From an uncultured Ruminococcus sp. (GTDB lineage Bacteria; Bacillota; Clostridia; Oscillospirales; CAG-272), in the NCBI GenBank assembly GCA_902797495.1, contig CADBTH010000076.1, positions 1-14,769 on the forward strand: 14,769 bases of DNA, read 5' to 3'. Position 1 is the first letter of the stretch. Every line of letters begins with the position of its first letter. The notes under the pieces are model-generated. The model worked only from the letters and a program-made list of their open reading frames with translations. It ran no database searches and had not been told where the DNA came from. A program made the translations under genes and the position numbers. Shown here piece after piece: positions 1 to 7,643 of this stretch.

Positions 1-41
1 AAACAATAAAATGAGAGCAGACCGTACGTTCCGGTCTGCTC
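1..41 (-). terminator. Rho-independent terminator of the cysK-fucU unit
   Basis: A 10-bp perfect stem (15-24 paired with 32-41) closes a 7-nt loop. Read on the minus strand it is followed by a T-rich stretch (complement of 1-14, reading TTTTATTGTTT at its end). It lies 7 nt past the fucU stop codon, so it very likely ends fucU transcription. Confidence 0.85.
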
Positions 42-47
42 CGTTCT

Positions 48-476
48 TTATATAACGCCTTTTCTGATCACTACGTTCGCATAGAGAGCTTTTTCGCCGG
101 ACATTATGACGAAGAGGCTCTTTCCTTTTACCCTGTCGTAAAAGTCGAATCTTTCGACGTATTCGAGCAGGTCGCCGCGACCCTCGTGCTCCGACGCGAT
201 CCTTGAATACTCGTTCGTGATCGGGTCCTTGATGCCCGCCTCCTCCGGTATCTGCATCACCGTGACCGGGTGGTCGACGTACTGGTCGAGAGGGATGAGC
301 TGAAGTATCGCGTCGAGTATCTCGGGGATACCGTGTCCGTCCATCCTGATGACCTTGTCGCAGTAAGAGAGAGCGGGGAAGTTCGCGTCTCCGATCGTGA
401 ATTCGTCTCCGTGACCCATCTCGCACAGAGCCTTGAGCAGTTCAGGGGGAAGTATTGCGGGTACGCCTTTTAACAT
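48..476 (-). CDS. fucU: RbsD/FucU-family sugar mutarotase (L-fucose mutarotase-like)
   Basis: A 142-residue protein of the RbsD/FucU family, cytosolic enzymes that interconvert the alpha and beta anomers of sugars such as L-fucose or ribose. It matches FucU over its whole length: an N-terminal 'LPPELLKALCEMGHGDE' segment with the family's key His (H22), 'IGDANFPA' around D30, and a C-terminal block 'GEKALYANVVIRKG' with Y132 and N134. Length is normal for FucU (about 140). I chose the ATG at 476 because it sits 9 nt after a GAAAGGA Shine-Dalgarno and begins MLKGVP like known FucU; a GTG at 497 would add seven residues. It lies 71 nt after cysK on the same strand and has its own promoter. No other fucose gene is in the window, so the substrate is unproven. 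FucU is favoured over RbsD by the sequence around both active-site blocks. Confidence 0.88.
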   Translation of the reverse strand: MLKGVPAILPPELLKALCEMGHGDEFTIGDANFPALSYCDKVIRMDGHGIPEILDAILQLIPLDQYVDHPVTVMQIPEEAGIKDPITNEYSRIASEHEGRGDLLEYVERFDFYDRVKGKSLFVIMSGEKALYANVVIRKGVI

Positions 477-485
477 ATTCATCAT

Positions 486-492
486 TCCTTTC
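486..492 (-). promoter_or_regulatory. Ribosome binding site deciding the fucU start
   Basis: GAAAGGA on the minus strand lies 9 nt before the ATG at 476, 0 and 3 nt before the ATGs at 485 and 482, and inside the coding sequence if the GTG at 497 were used. Only the ATG at 476 has normal spacing. Confidence 0.7.
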
Positions 493-512
493 GGCACTTA
501 TTCGTTACCAAT

Positions 513-541
513 ATCATACCACAAAGCGCCGTGAAATGCAA
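513..541 (-). promoter_or_regulatory. SigA-type promoter of fucU
   Basis: On the minus strand TTGCAT (536-541) and TATGAT (513-518) are separated by exactly 17 nt, with the start codon about 30 nt beyond the predicted transcription start. The -35 box lies inside an inverted repeat TGAAA-N9-TTTCA (532-536 and 546-550), a possible but unproven operator. No terminator separates cysK from this promoter, so fucU can probably also be read from cysK. Confidence 0.65.
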
Positions 542-547
542 CATGTT

Positions 548-1480
548 TCAGTCAGCGAAAAGAGGAGTCGAGAGGTAGCGGTCGCCCGTGTCGGGGAGAA
601 GGACGACGATTGTCTTTCCCGCGTTCTCGGGGCGCTTTGCAAGCGTGATGGCTGCATAAGCGGCGGCGCCGGACGAGATGCCGACGAGGACTCCCTCGCT
701 CTTGCCTATCTTCTTGCCGGTCGCGAAAGCGTCGTCGTTCGATACGGGGATGATCTCATCGTAAATATTCGTGTTCAGTACGTCCGGCACGAAGCCCGCG
801 CCGATACCCTGGATCTTGTGGGGGCCTGCGACTCCGGTCGAGAGGACTGCGGACGATTCGGGCTCTACGGCGACGATCTTGACGTCCGGATTCTTCGCCT
901 TGAGGTATTCGCCGACTCCGGTGAGCGTGCCGCCCGTGCCGACTCCCGCGACGAATATATCGACCTTTCCGTCCGTGTCTTCCCAAATCTCGGGGCCTGT
1001 CGTTCTGCGGTGAGCCTCGGGGTTGGCGGGATTTGAGAACTGCGACGGGATAAAGCTGTTTTCGATCTCGTGCGACAGTTCCTCCGCCTTCGCTATCGCA
1101 CCCTTCATTCCCTTAGCTCCCTCCGTCAGAACGAGCTCAGCCCCGTACGCCTTCATGAGCTGACGGCGCTCGATCGACATCGTCTCGGGCATTACTATGA
1201 TTATTCTGTAGCCTCTTGCGGCGGCGACAGACGCAAGACCGATGCCTGTGTTGCCCGACGTCGGCTCGATGATGACCGTATCTTTATTGATTTTTCCCGA
1301 AGCTTCGGCGTCGTCGATCATCGCCTTGGCGATACGGTCCTTGACGGATCCCGCGGGATTGAAGTATTCGAGCTTCGCGAGGACTGTCGCGTCAAGCCCT
1401 TCCGCTTTTTCTATGTGCGCCAGCTCGAGCAGCGGCGTTCTTCCTATGAGTTCGTCTGCGCTTTTGAAAATCTTTGACAT
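548..1480 (-). CDS. cysK: Cysteine synthase A (O-acetylserine sulfhydrylase)
   Basis: Cytosolic PLP enzyme that makes L-cysteine from O-acetyl-L-serine and sulfide. All family signatures are present in its 310 residues: the Schiff-base lysine K47 in 'NPAGSVKDR'; the substrate loop 'TSGNTG' (74-79); the PLP phosphate-binding loop 'GTGGT' (181-185); and the C-terminal 'GISSG' (267-271) and 'LLPDTGDRYLST' (294-305). The 'PSQFSNPANPEAH' and 'KIQGIGAGFVP' stretches favour CysK over cystathionine beta-synthase. Length is standard. The ATG at 1480 follows a near-perfect AAAGGAGG Shine-Dalgarno with 8-nt spacing. It is the first gene of its unit, with its own consensus promoter and an inverted-repeat region at the transcription start, and fucU lies downstream. 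Sulfur- or cysteine-responsive control by an Rrf2-type repressor (CymR/IscR class) is plausible; no such regulator is in the window. Confidence 0.96.
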   Translation of the reverse strand: MSKIFKSADELIGRTPLLELAHIEKAEGLDATVLAKLEYFNPAGSVKDRIAKAMIDDAEASGKINKDTVIIEPTSGNTGIGLASVAAARGYRIIIVMPETMSIERRQLMKAYGAELVLTEGAKGMKGAIAKAEELSHEIENSFIPSQFSNPANPEAHRRTTGPEIWEDTDGKVDIFVAGVGTGGTLTGVGEYLKAKNPDVKIVAVEPESSAVLSTGVAGPHKIQGIGAGFVPDVLNTNIYDEIIPVSNDDAFATGKKIGKSEGVLVGISSGAAAYAAITLAKRPENAGKTIVVLLPDTGDRYLSTPLFAD

Positions 1481-1501
1481 GGTTAATTCCTCCTTTGAAT
1501 A

Positions 1502-1526
1502 ACCTATCTACTTGGTAGGTAAGTAG
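1502..1526. promoter_or_regulatory. Nested inverted repeats at the cysK transcription start (putative operator)
   Basis: Two interleaved perfect inverted repeats lie immediately downstream of the cysK -10 box: ACCTA (1502-1506) with TAGGT (1516-1520), and CTACTT (1508-1513) with AAGTAG (1521-1526). The location over the predicted transcription start suits a repressor site. From memory, sites of Rrf2-family regulators such as CymR and IscR contain similar CTAC/GTAG and CCTA/TAGG elements; that assignment is inference. Confidence 0.5.
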
Positions 1527-1555
1527 AGTATATCACGCCCGAGTCCATTTGTCAA
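1527..1555 (-). promoter_or_regulatory. SigA promoter of cysK
   Basis: On the minus strand a perfect -35 TTGACA (1550-1555) and -10 TATACT (1527-1532) are separated by 17 nt. The predicted start near 1520 leaves a leader of about 40 nt, too short for a T-box or S-box riboswitch. Confidence 0.85.
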
Positions 1556-1585
1556 GTGCTTTTTTACATTTTTTCGAAAAAAATC

Positions 1586-1607
1586 GCGGCGCCCCGAAGG
1601 GCGCCGC
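1586..1607 (-). terminator. Rho-independent terminator after the A2M gene
   Basis: A 9-bp GC-only perfect stem (1586-1594 with 1599-1607) closed by a CGAA tetraloop. On the minus strand it is followed by GATTTTTTT. It begins 12 nt past the stop of the macroglobulin gene and insulates it from the cysK promoter. Confidence 0.93.
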
Positions 1608-1619
1608 TCTTGAATAGCG

Positions 1620-4600
1620 TCAGTTCTCTTTATTTATTATCCATTCGCCGTCCGTTATCGTCACCCTGTGGCGCGCGGACGCGTAGTAGATATTCGCCCC
1701 GAGATTCCTGATAACTGCGGGCTCGGCGATGAATTCTCCCTTGACCGCCGCGCGTATGACGTACGTCGCCGTCACGGAAAAGCTGTATTCCGGGCACTCC
1801 ATCCTGTATACGTCGTTACCTCTGTTGAACTTCTTGCAGATCCAGACGTATCCCGAGACTTTCTGTCCCGCAGGATTATATACGTACGCTCCCGCGTAAA
1901 TATCGTTATCCTGGAATTCGTTGTCGTAGTTCGAATAAGACGAAAAATATCTCGCTCCCGCAGGTACGACGTCCGTGATGTCGAAGCTTTCACTCACTCT
2001 GGTGGAAGTTCCGCTGATCTTCAGAACGACCTTGTACATGCCGTTCATGTAAGGCTTAATTTCCTTCTCGATCGTCACGCGGTCGGATACGTCGTAGTTC
2101 TCAAGGACTTCAGACGCCACCGCGAGGTAGGACGCGTCGACGGCGATACCGTCGTCCGCAAAGATAACTTCAAACGAGTCGTGCGAGGTCTTTGAAAGCC
2201 TTACCGAGACGGGATTCCACGGAGTCACGGTCTCGCTGTACTCTTTATCGCCTATTCTGTACGAGACCGTCTTTTCCGTATATTCGCCTTCCGGCATGAA
2301 GAACCTGACGTACGCGGCGAGCGCGAGATAATCGGGCTCCGTTGCGGAGGGGTTCTCTATCAGATACTTTGCGGTCTTTTCCGCGTCGCTCTTCGATATC
2401 CTTGAGGAAACGAGAAGAGCGAGGGACGAGAGCCTTACCGTCTCGTCGTCGTTGTCGCCTCTGAAGCAGAGAGTCGAGTACTCCGCCTTCTCTTCGGCCC
2501 GCGCGTCTCTTACCTGCGAGTAGATATTTCCCGCGGCGGACCAGTCTCCGAGGGAGGCGAAAGCCGCGGCGAGATAGAGCTTCGCGTCGTCGGGATATCC
2601 TCCCGCGACCTGTGCCGTCTTGTAGAGGACGTCGAGCACGGGCTCGTTCATCGAGGCGAGCGCGGAGAGAGCGGCGCAGAGCGTCACTTCGTCCGTCTGT
2701 TCGGTCGACATAACGAGACGCGTCAGATATTCCGCCGTCGCGCTCTTGTTTTCCGATGTGAGAAGATCCGGCGCGACCGCGAGCACGTTCGCGGTGAGCT
2801 CCGTATCCCCTTCGCTGTAGGTGAGAAGTGATACGAGGTCGCCGCAATATCCGGAGAACGATTCCTTAGCGCTTGCTATCCGGTCAGATTCATCCGCGCC
2901 GAATACTCGTTCCGACGCCTTCAGCGCGACGTATTTTGCCGCGATCATATCGGCTCTCGCCGTCGCGTCTCCCCACGAAAGTCTGTGTATAACGTTCCCG
3001 TAGAAAACGTGAGACGAATCTCCGTCGTAGAACGTCAGAGTCAGGGGGTAGAGAGCGGGAGAAATCTCTTTTATCTCATCGAACGTCACCGTGCGCCTCT
3101 CCGGCATCATCTCCGCGCTTCTTATGACGTCGAACTCGGACGTCAGGGCGTCGGACGATTTTTCACCCTTCGCGTACACAGTCGCGGTGTAGTGACCTTC
3201 TCCCACTTTGCCGAAGTTGAGCTCGGCGTATCCCTTGGAATCGTCGGAAGCGGAGGCAGTCGCGACGACGTTGCCCGCGTCGTCCGCAAGTTCTGCCGTA
3301 TACTTGACTTCTCCGTCCGAATCGATCCCGAACGAGCGCGCGAGGAGGGACGCGTCGTCGCCGACGATGTAGTACGACGGCGCGCTGAGGTTGATGAAGA
3401 ATCCCTTCGTACAAATGATATCCGACACCGCGTTTCCGAGGCGGACCTTGTCGTATTCTCCGCCCGTGCCGTCCGCGGCGACGGCGGTGATCCTCCACGA
3501 CGTGATGTTGTCGGGGACCGTGAAGACGACCGTCGCCTCGCCGTTCCCGTCGAGCTCTGCGACCTCGAAGACCGGGTTGTCGGCGAAGTATTTTCTGACG
3601 TATACTTCCTCTTCCGAAGAGCCGGACGTGTTCTGCTCCGGGGCGGCCTCTTCCGCGTACTCCGCCGCTCTTGTTTCGGCGGCTTTTTCGGGAACTGCTT
3701 CGTCAGCCGCCATATCCGCGTCCGCCGTGCTGTTCTTTCCGCCGCCGTATACAGTCTCGGAGACCGTGAATCTTCTGTTCACGGCGACGTCTTTCATAAC
3801 GCTGCTGCCGTATCCGTACCACGGGTCGTACCAGCGGTAACTGAAATATCCGAACCTTGATTCGTCCTTAGCGATCTTTCTGACCGAAGAGAAGTAGTCT
3901 TCAAGACTCTTTTCGTCCTGGTTTTCGAGAGCGAAGCACGCCTCGTCGACGACGCTGAGAGTCAGAGTCGCGCCGGGCGCGTCCTTGACCTTGATCTTAA
4001 CGGTCGCGCTCTCGCCGGGCGCGTACGTTTCCTTGTCCGGCGTCAGCTCTATTTCGAGTCTGCTCTCTCCCGGGTCGAACGGGATGGCGGCTCCGTCGTA
4101 AAGATACTGTCCGCTGTCGCGGTCGAATATGACGGCGTAAATTTCCGAACCCGTGACCATCGCGCCTTCGACGCGTCCGGTGTACGACGCGCCCTTGCCG
4201 AACTGTTCGAGACCGTCCGCGTAGACCGCGAAGAGAACGTCTTCGACCGGCGCTCCTTTCAGCCTGAAGTCTGCGGTAAAGCTGTCGCCCGCTCCGTATT
4301 TATCGCGGTCGAACGTTATCTCGTACTCTTCATTGTCTCCGCTCCACCAATACTCGCTTCCGGTCGCGGAGAGATACGCTTTGTAATTGTTCCGGCCGTC
4401 GTTGTAGGTAACTTCGTACCAATATCCGCCGACGAATCCCTCGACTTTTCTCATCGGAAGCTCGACGACTCCGTTCTCAAACGACCTCGTTCCCGTCTCC
4501 ACGGTACTCTCGACCGTGTCGTAAGTGTAACGGGTGTAGCTCCTCTTTGCGACGTAGTCGTATTCCTTCGTTTCTTTCTTTATCGTCTCGTATTTTTTGA

Positions 4601-6977
4601 GAACGTAGTTTACAGTCCCGTCGGCAGGCTCGCCGACCGTGTTCTGCGGGAAAACGCCGTACTTAAGGTCATCCTCGGTCTTTATCGCCGAAGTGTCGAC
4701 CTTGTTGAGAGTCACGGCGCGTCGCGTCGGCTCCCATACCGACTTGAATACGTAATCGGAGTGGAAGTAGTATACGTCGGACGAGATGAAGAGAGTCTGA
4801 GTCTCGAGCCCCGTCAGCTCCGCGTACACCGTGATCGTGGAAGGATCGGTGCTCCAAGGATCCGTTACTCTGCCTGTCTCGAATGAATAGGAGATCTCGC
4901 CGTTCTTGTCTGTCGTCATTCCGGTGTAACTTTCTCCGAACGGATCGGCGTTCAGAGTGAAGTCGAAGCCCTCGGCGGGCGTGCCGTCGAAGAACGTCGC
5001 TTTGAGCGTGACCGTCACGGTCTCGCCGAATCTGTAAAAGAGCTTGTCGAACGAGAGGGCGGCGGTGATCTGCGGCTTTTCCTCCTCGGTCACTCTGATA
5101 TATTTGGAAGCGACGACGTTGTCGTCTCCGTCGACGACCGTCAGGAATATGCCGCCCGCGGAATGGTTTTCTATCGCGTAAGCGCCGCGGAAATACCCGT
5201 TCTTCATGACTTCTATCTGTTTTGCGGGAGCCTCCGCGGTCTTGACGTAGAGCGCGGGATAGCTCTTTCCGGAGAGATTTACCGCAAAGCCGGAGAAGTT
5301 CACCGTATCGTCCGAGAAGTATTTTTCGCGGTCGGTGTACAAGTGGCTCATGCCGAACTCGTCCGTCTCCGTCTGCGCGCATCCGGCGCAGATCACGGCG
5401 GAGTCGTCGCCGAGCGTTATCGTGATGACGGCGGAATTGGCGCGCCCGGTGTCAAGCGTGCAGACTCCGTCCCGAACGACGGCGCTGTCGGTCGCGACCG
5501 TCTCGCCGTCGCCCTCGTCGCCGTACCAGTCGGAGCGGTTGAAGGAAACGGACGAGACCTCCGCTCCGTCAGCGCTCTTTTCCGACCTTGAGTCGACTCT
5601 GACGAGAGTTTTGCCGTCGGAGCTGATCGTGAACGCGCGCAGATCCGTTATCTGTATGACGATATATTTTTCGGACGTGATCCTGTCGCCGAATCTGTTC
5701 TTCGCCGACGCGCCGAGCTTCGCGAGGTAAAAACCTTTTTCAAGCCCCGTGCCGAAGGAGATCACTCCGTCCGCCGAATATTCGTCGTCGTCGCGGTCGG
5801 AGGCGTCGTACTCCCCGACCTTAACGAGTCCGTCGGACGAGAACGTGTATTCGCGGTCGACCTTGGTGTTCGTCGCGCACGCGAGAACGGCCTCGGCAGC
5901 GCTCTTCGCGTCCGGGTATCTGTAGAGCGTCGCTCCGACTTCGACGGAGTTTATTTCATAATAGTTGAAAACGCTGAAGGTCAGCGCCGCTTCTTCGTCG
6001 GGAGAGTATATATACTCGCCCCTGTTAGACGAATATCTGTAGGACGGGGCTGCTGTCGACGAGATCCTCGACGTCGAGATATAGAGGCGCGATCCGCTCG
6101 TGTCGTCGCGCTTTGACGACTCCGTCATGAAGCTCGTCTTTTTTTCTTCCGTCAGCTCTTTTCCCGAAAGAGACGGAATTCCGCTCTTTACGGTGACGGT
6201 GTAGACCTTGCCGTATTCGAGGTCGTCCTTCGGGATCGCCGCGACGACTCTTCCGTTCGGATAGACTCTGAACTCGAGCTCGATCTCCGGCTCGACCGAA
6301 ATATAGTCACCGAAGTCGCATTTTCCCACGCTGTCGGAGAAAGTGATCTCGATGCCCGTGTCGACGGGCACATCCGTCGACATATCCGCGGGAAGAACGC
6401 TCTTTGCGAAGAACTCCGACTCGGTCTGGAACGTGTAGCTCGCCCCCGGGTTTTCTGGATCTCCGAAGGAGACGTTGTAGACCGTTCCGGGGAATAGCTT
6501 TCCCGACGCGGGAGAGACCTTGAACTCCCCGTCTCCCAGCTTCGTCACGGAATAGTCCGTCTTCGGCGAGAGGGTCATGAACTCCGTCAGCGTCTCAACT
6601 TCGCATCCCTTTTCGGTTTTGACGATGAAGTCGCTCTCCGTCGGGATGATCTTTCCGTCCGCGTCCGACGCGACGACGGAAACGTTTCTCAGTTCCTCCG
6701 GCAGAGACGCGGCAGACCCGAAAAACGCAGAGTCCTGAGCGAACTCGATCGGCTCCGTTACAGGAACGGGAAGACTTTTGTCCTTGTTTCTGTTTACTGT
6801 CATGATGGTGATCACGGCGACTGCGGCGACGAGAATGAACGACGCCGCGACCGCGCTGTACTTCCTTATTTTTTTAGCTCTTTCGGTTTTAAAGTCGTAG
6901 GACTCCGCTTCGTTTATAAGATCGTCCCCGATCTCTCCGACGGCGTCGAACAACTTTTTCGATCTGTTGTCTTTCAC
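1620..6977 (-). CDS. Membrane-anchored alpha-2-macroglobulin-like protein with anti-sigma-like cytoplasmic head
   Basis: A 1785-residue protein. Residues 1-39 form a charged cytoplasmic head beginning 'RSKKLFDAVGEIGDD'; 40-61 is one transmembrane helix; the rest is outside. A Big_5-like Ig domain lies near 192-287. Macroglobulin (MG) domains follow, recognisable by 'YTDREKYFSDDTVNFSG' (547-563), 'YRFGETVTV' (648-656) and 'YAPGESATV' (985-993) leading into 'LSVVDEACFAL' (1007-1017), typical of MG domains before the bait region. An Ala/Glu-rich linker (about 1078-1124) precedes the A2M signature 'VPDNITSWRITAVAADG' (1154-1170). The alpha-helical domain (about 1300-1565) lacks the thioester CxEQ; 'LSWGDATAR' stands there. 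The C-terminus has the closing MG domain. It resembles thioester-less bacterial A2Ms such as E. coli YfaS. The GTG start overlaps the sigma gene's stop (GTGA), with AAGGAAGG 9 nt upstream. Inferred role: anti-sigma factor with an A2M sensor. Confidence 0.85.
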   Translation of the reverse strand: MKDNRSKKLFDAVGEIGDDLINEAESYDFKTERAKKIRKYSAVAASFILVAAVAVITIMTVNRNKDKSLPVPVTEPIEFAQDSAFFGSAASLPEELRNVSVVASDADGKIIPTESDFIVKTEKGCEVETLTEFMTLSPKTDYSVTKLGDGEFKVSPASGKLFPGTVYNVSFGDPENPGASYTFQTESEFFAKSVLPADMSTDVPVDTGIEITFSDSVGKCDFGDYISVEPEIELEFRVYPNGRVVAAIPKDDLEYGKVYTVTVKSGIPSLSGKELTEEKKTSFMTESSKRDDTSGSRLYISTSRISSTAAPSYRYSSNRGEYIYSPDEEAALTFSVFNYYEINSVEVGATLYRYPDAKSAAEAVLACATNTKVDREYTFSSDGLVKVGEYDASDRDDDEYSADGVISFGTGLEKGFYLAKLGASAKNRFGDRITSEKYIVIQITDLRAFTISSDGKTLVRVDSRSEKSADGAEVSSVSFNRSDWYGDEGDGETVATDSAVVRDGVCTLDTGRANSAVITITLGDDSAVICAGCAQTETDEFGMSHLYTDREKYFSDDTVNFSGFAVNLSGKSYPALYVKTAEAPAKQIEVMKNGYFRGAYAIENHSAGGIFLTVVDGDDNVVASKYIRVTEEEKPQITAALSFDKLFYRFGETVTVTLKATFFDGTPAEGFDFTLNADPFGESYTGMTTDKNGEISYSFETGRVTDPWSTDPSTITVYAELTGLETQTLFISSDVYYFHSDYVFKSVWEPTRRAVTLNKVDTSAIKTEDDLKYGVFPQNTVGEPADGTVNYVLKKYETIKKETKEYDYVAKRSYTRYTYDTVESTVETGTRSFENGVVELPMRKVEGFVGGYWYEVTYNDGRNNYKAYLSATGSEYWWSGDNEEYEITFDRDKYGAGDSFTADFRLKGAPVEDVLFAVYADGLEQFGKGASYTGRVEGAMVTGSEIYAVIFDRDSGQYLYDGAAIPFDPGESRLEIELTPDKETYAPGESATVKIKVKDAPGATLTLSVVDEACFALENQDEKSLEDYFSSVRKIAKDESRFGYFSYRWYDPWYGYGSSVMKDVAVNRRFTVSETVYGGGKNSTADADMAADEAVPEKAAETRAAEYAEEAAPEQNTSGSSEEEVYVRKYFADNPVFEVAELDGNGEATVVFTVPDNITSWRITAVAADGTGGEYDKVRLGNAVSDIICTKGFFINLSAPSYYIVGDDASLLARSFGIDSDGEVKYTAELADDAGNVVATASASDDSKGYAELNFGKVGEGHYTATVYAKGEKSSDALTSEFDVIRSAEMMPERRTVTFDEIKEISPALYPLTLTFYDGDSSHVFYGNVIHRLSWGDATARADMIAAKYVALKASERVFGADESDRIASAKESFSGYCGDLVSLLTYSEGDTELTANVLAVAPDLLTSENKSATAEYLTRLVMSTEQTDEVTLCAALSALASMNEPVLDVLYKTAQVAGGYPDDAKLYLAAAFASLGDWSAAGNIYSQVRDARAEEKAEYSTLCFRGDNDDETVRLSSLALLVSSRISKSDAEKTAKYLIENPSATEPDYLALAAYVRFFMPEGEYTEKTVSYRIGDKEYSETVTPWNPVSVRLSKTSHDSFEVIFADDGIAVDASYLAVASEVLENYDVSDRVTIEKEIKPYMNGMYKVVLKISGTSTRVSESFDITDVVPAGARYFSSYSNYDNEFQDNDIYAGAYVYNPAGQKVSGYVWICKKFNRGNDVYRMECPEYSFSVTATYVIRAAVKGEFIAEPAVIRNLGANIYYASARHRVTITDGEWIINKEN

Positions 6978-7552
6978 AGCGGTATACCTTCCTTTTCAAG
7001 ATATCTTTTCAGTTTCGCTCTCGTTCTGAAAAGACGGGATTTGACTGCCGGAACGCCGGCGCCGGTGCGCTTTGAGATCTCGTCGAGAGGCAGGCAGTGC
7101 CAGTACCTGAGAACGAACGTCACTCTCGACAGACGGTCCTCCTTTCGGAGGAACGCATCTATCGCGCGGGATATTTCCCCGGGAGAGTCCGACGGCGCGG
7201 AGTCCGGTACGCTCTCGTCAAGCTCAGCGAGTATCTCTCCCCCGCCGCGGCGCTCGGCGCCGTTGTACTCGGCGCGGTTTATCGCGAGGTTTCTCGCGAT
7301 CCTGCCGCCGTACGCCTTGAGGTTTTTCGGGCGCTCGGGAGGTATTGAGTTCCACAGCTTCAGGTAGGTGTCGTTCACGCATTCCATCGCGTCCTCCGCG
7401 CACCCCGTGATCCCCGCGGCAATGGACAAGAAAAGCCGTCCGTATTTTTTCTGAGTCTGAACTATCGCGCTCTCGTCTCTTGAAAAATAGAGCACCGTTA
7501 TCTCTTCGTCGGATAACGTCGTCGCCGTCGTCGCTTTTTCGTAGCCGTTCAT
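6974..7552 (-). CDS. ECF-type RNA polymerase sigma factor
   Basis: A 192-residue sigma-70-family protein of the extracytoplasmic-function (ECF) class, which directs RNA polymerase to a small regulon in response to envelope signals. Region 2 spans about 37-95 ('YGRLFLSIAAGITG', 'DAMECVNDTYLKLWNSI', 'AYGGRIARNLAINRAE'). Region 4 spans about 135-187 ('FVLRYWHCLPLDEISKRTG' and the recognition helix 'GVPAVKSRLFRTRAKLKRYL'). There is no region 3 and no C-terminal extension. I start it at the ATG at 7552, preceded by GGAAAGGAAGG; the frame stays open upstream, but those ATGs (for example MKTGQ) lack a ribosome site and the extra residues look non-coding. Its stop overlaps the start of the A2M-like gene by 4 nt, so the two should be made together, as is usual for a sigma/anti-sigma pair. 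A SigA and a possible ECF-type promoter lie upstream. Confidence 0.93.
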   Translation of the reverse strand: MNGYEKATTATTLSDEEITVLYFSRDESAIVQTQKKYGRLFLSIAAGITGCAEDAMECVNDTYLKLWNSIPPERPKNLKAYGGRIARNLAINRAEYNGAERRGGGEILAELDESVPDSAPSDSPGEISRAIDAFLRKEDRLSRVTFVLRYWHCLPLDEISKRTGAGVPAVKSRLFRTRAKLKRYLEKEGIPL

Positions 7553-7555
7553 GAG

Positions 7556-7566
7556 CCTTCCTTTCC
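7556..7566 (-). promoter_or_regulatory. Ribosome binding site fixing the sigma-factor start
   Basis: GGAAAGGAAGG on the minus strand ends 3 nt before the ATG at 7552, and its AAGGA core is 7 nt away. No comparable site precedes the upstream in-frame ATGs. Confidence 0.75.
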
Positions 7567-7607
7567 CGGTTTTACCCGTGTTTTTCTGACCGGTCTTCAT
7601 ACCATAA

Positions 7608-7633
7608 GACAGTCTTTTTCCGAAAAGGTTTCG
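7608..7633 (-). promoter_or_regulatory. Candidate ECF-type autoregulatory promoter
   Basis: On the minus strand CGAAACCTTTT begins at 7633. Its CGAAAC (7628-7633) is followed after 16 nt by TGTC (7608-7611). Bacillus SigW-like ECF promoters have a -35 with an AAC core, often TGAAAC, and a -10 CGTM about 16 nt later. It would start transcription near 7601, about 50 nt before the sigma gene. No experimental support is available from sequence alone. Confidence 0.45.
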
Positions 7634-7643
7634 CTTCGAATCC

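Noticed and set aside
545..550. TGAAAC on the minus strand at the cysK stop as a second ECF -35 element
   Set aside because: No CGTM-like -10 lies 16-17 nt downstream; the SigA promoter overlapping this site explains fucU better.
455..1036. Plus-strand frame opposite fucU and cysK
   Set aside because: Antisense to cysK with all its catalytic motifs; no independent support.
1481..1560. Riboswitch or T-box leader before cysK
   Set aside because: The promoter predicts a leader of about 40 nt with no terminator hairpin or specifier structure.
2985..3860. A 291-codon open frame on the plus strand inside the A2M gene, and many similar long frames opposite real genes
   Set aside because: It is antisense to a well-supported coding region, Arg/Val-rich and low in recognisable motifs. 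High-GC codon use creates such frames routinely, and no ribosome site or family match supports it.
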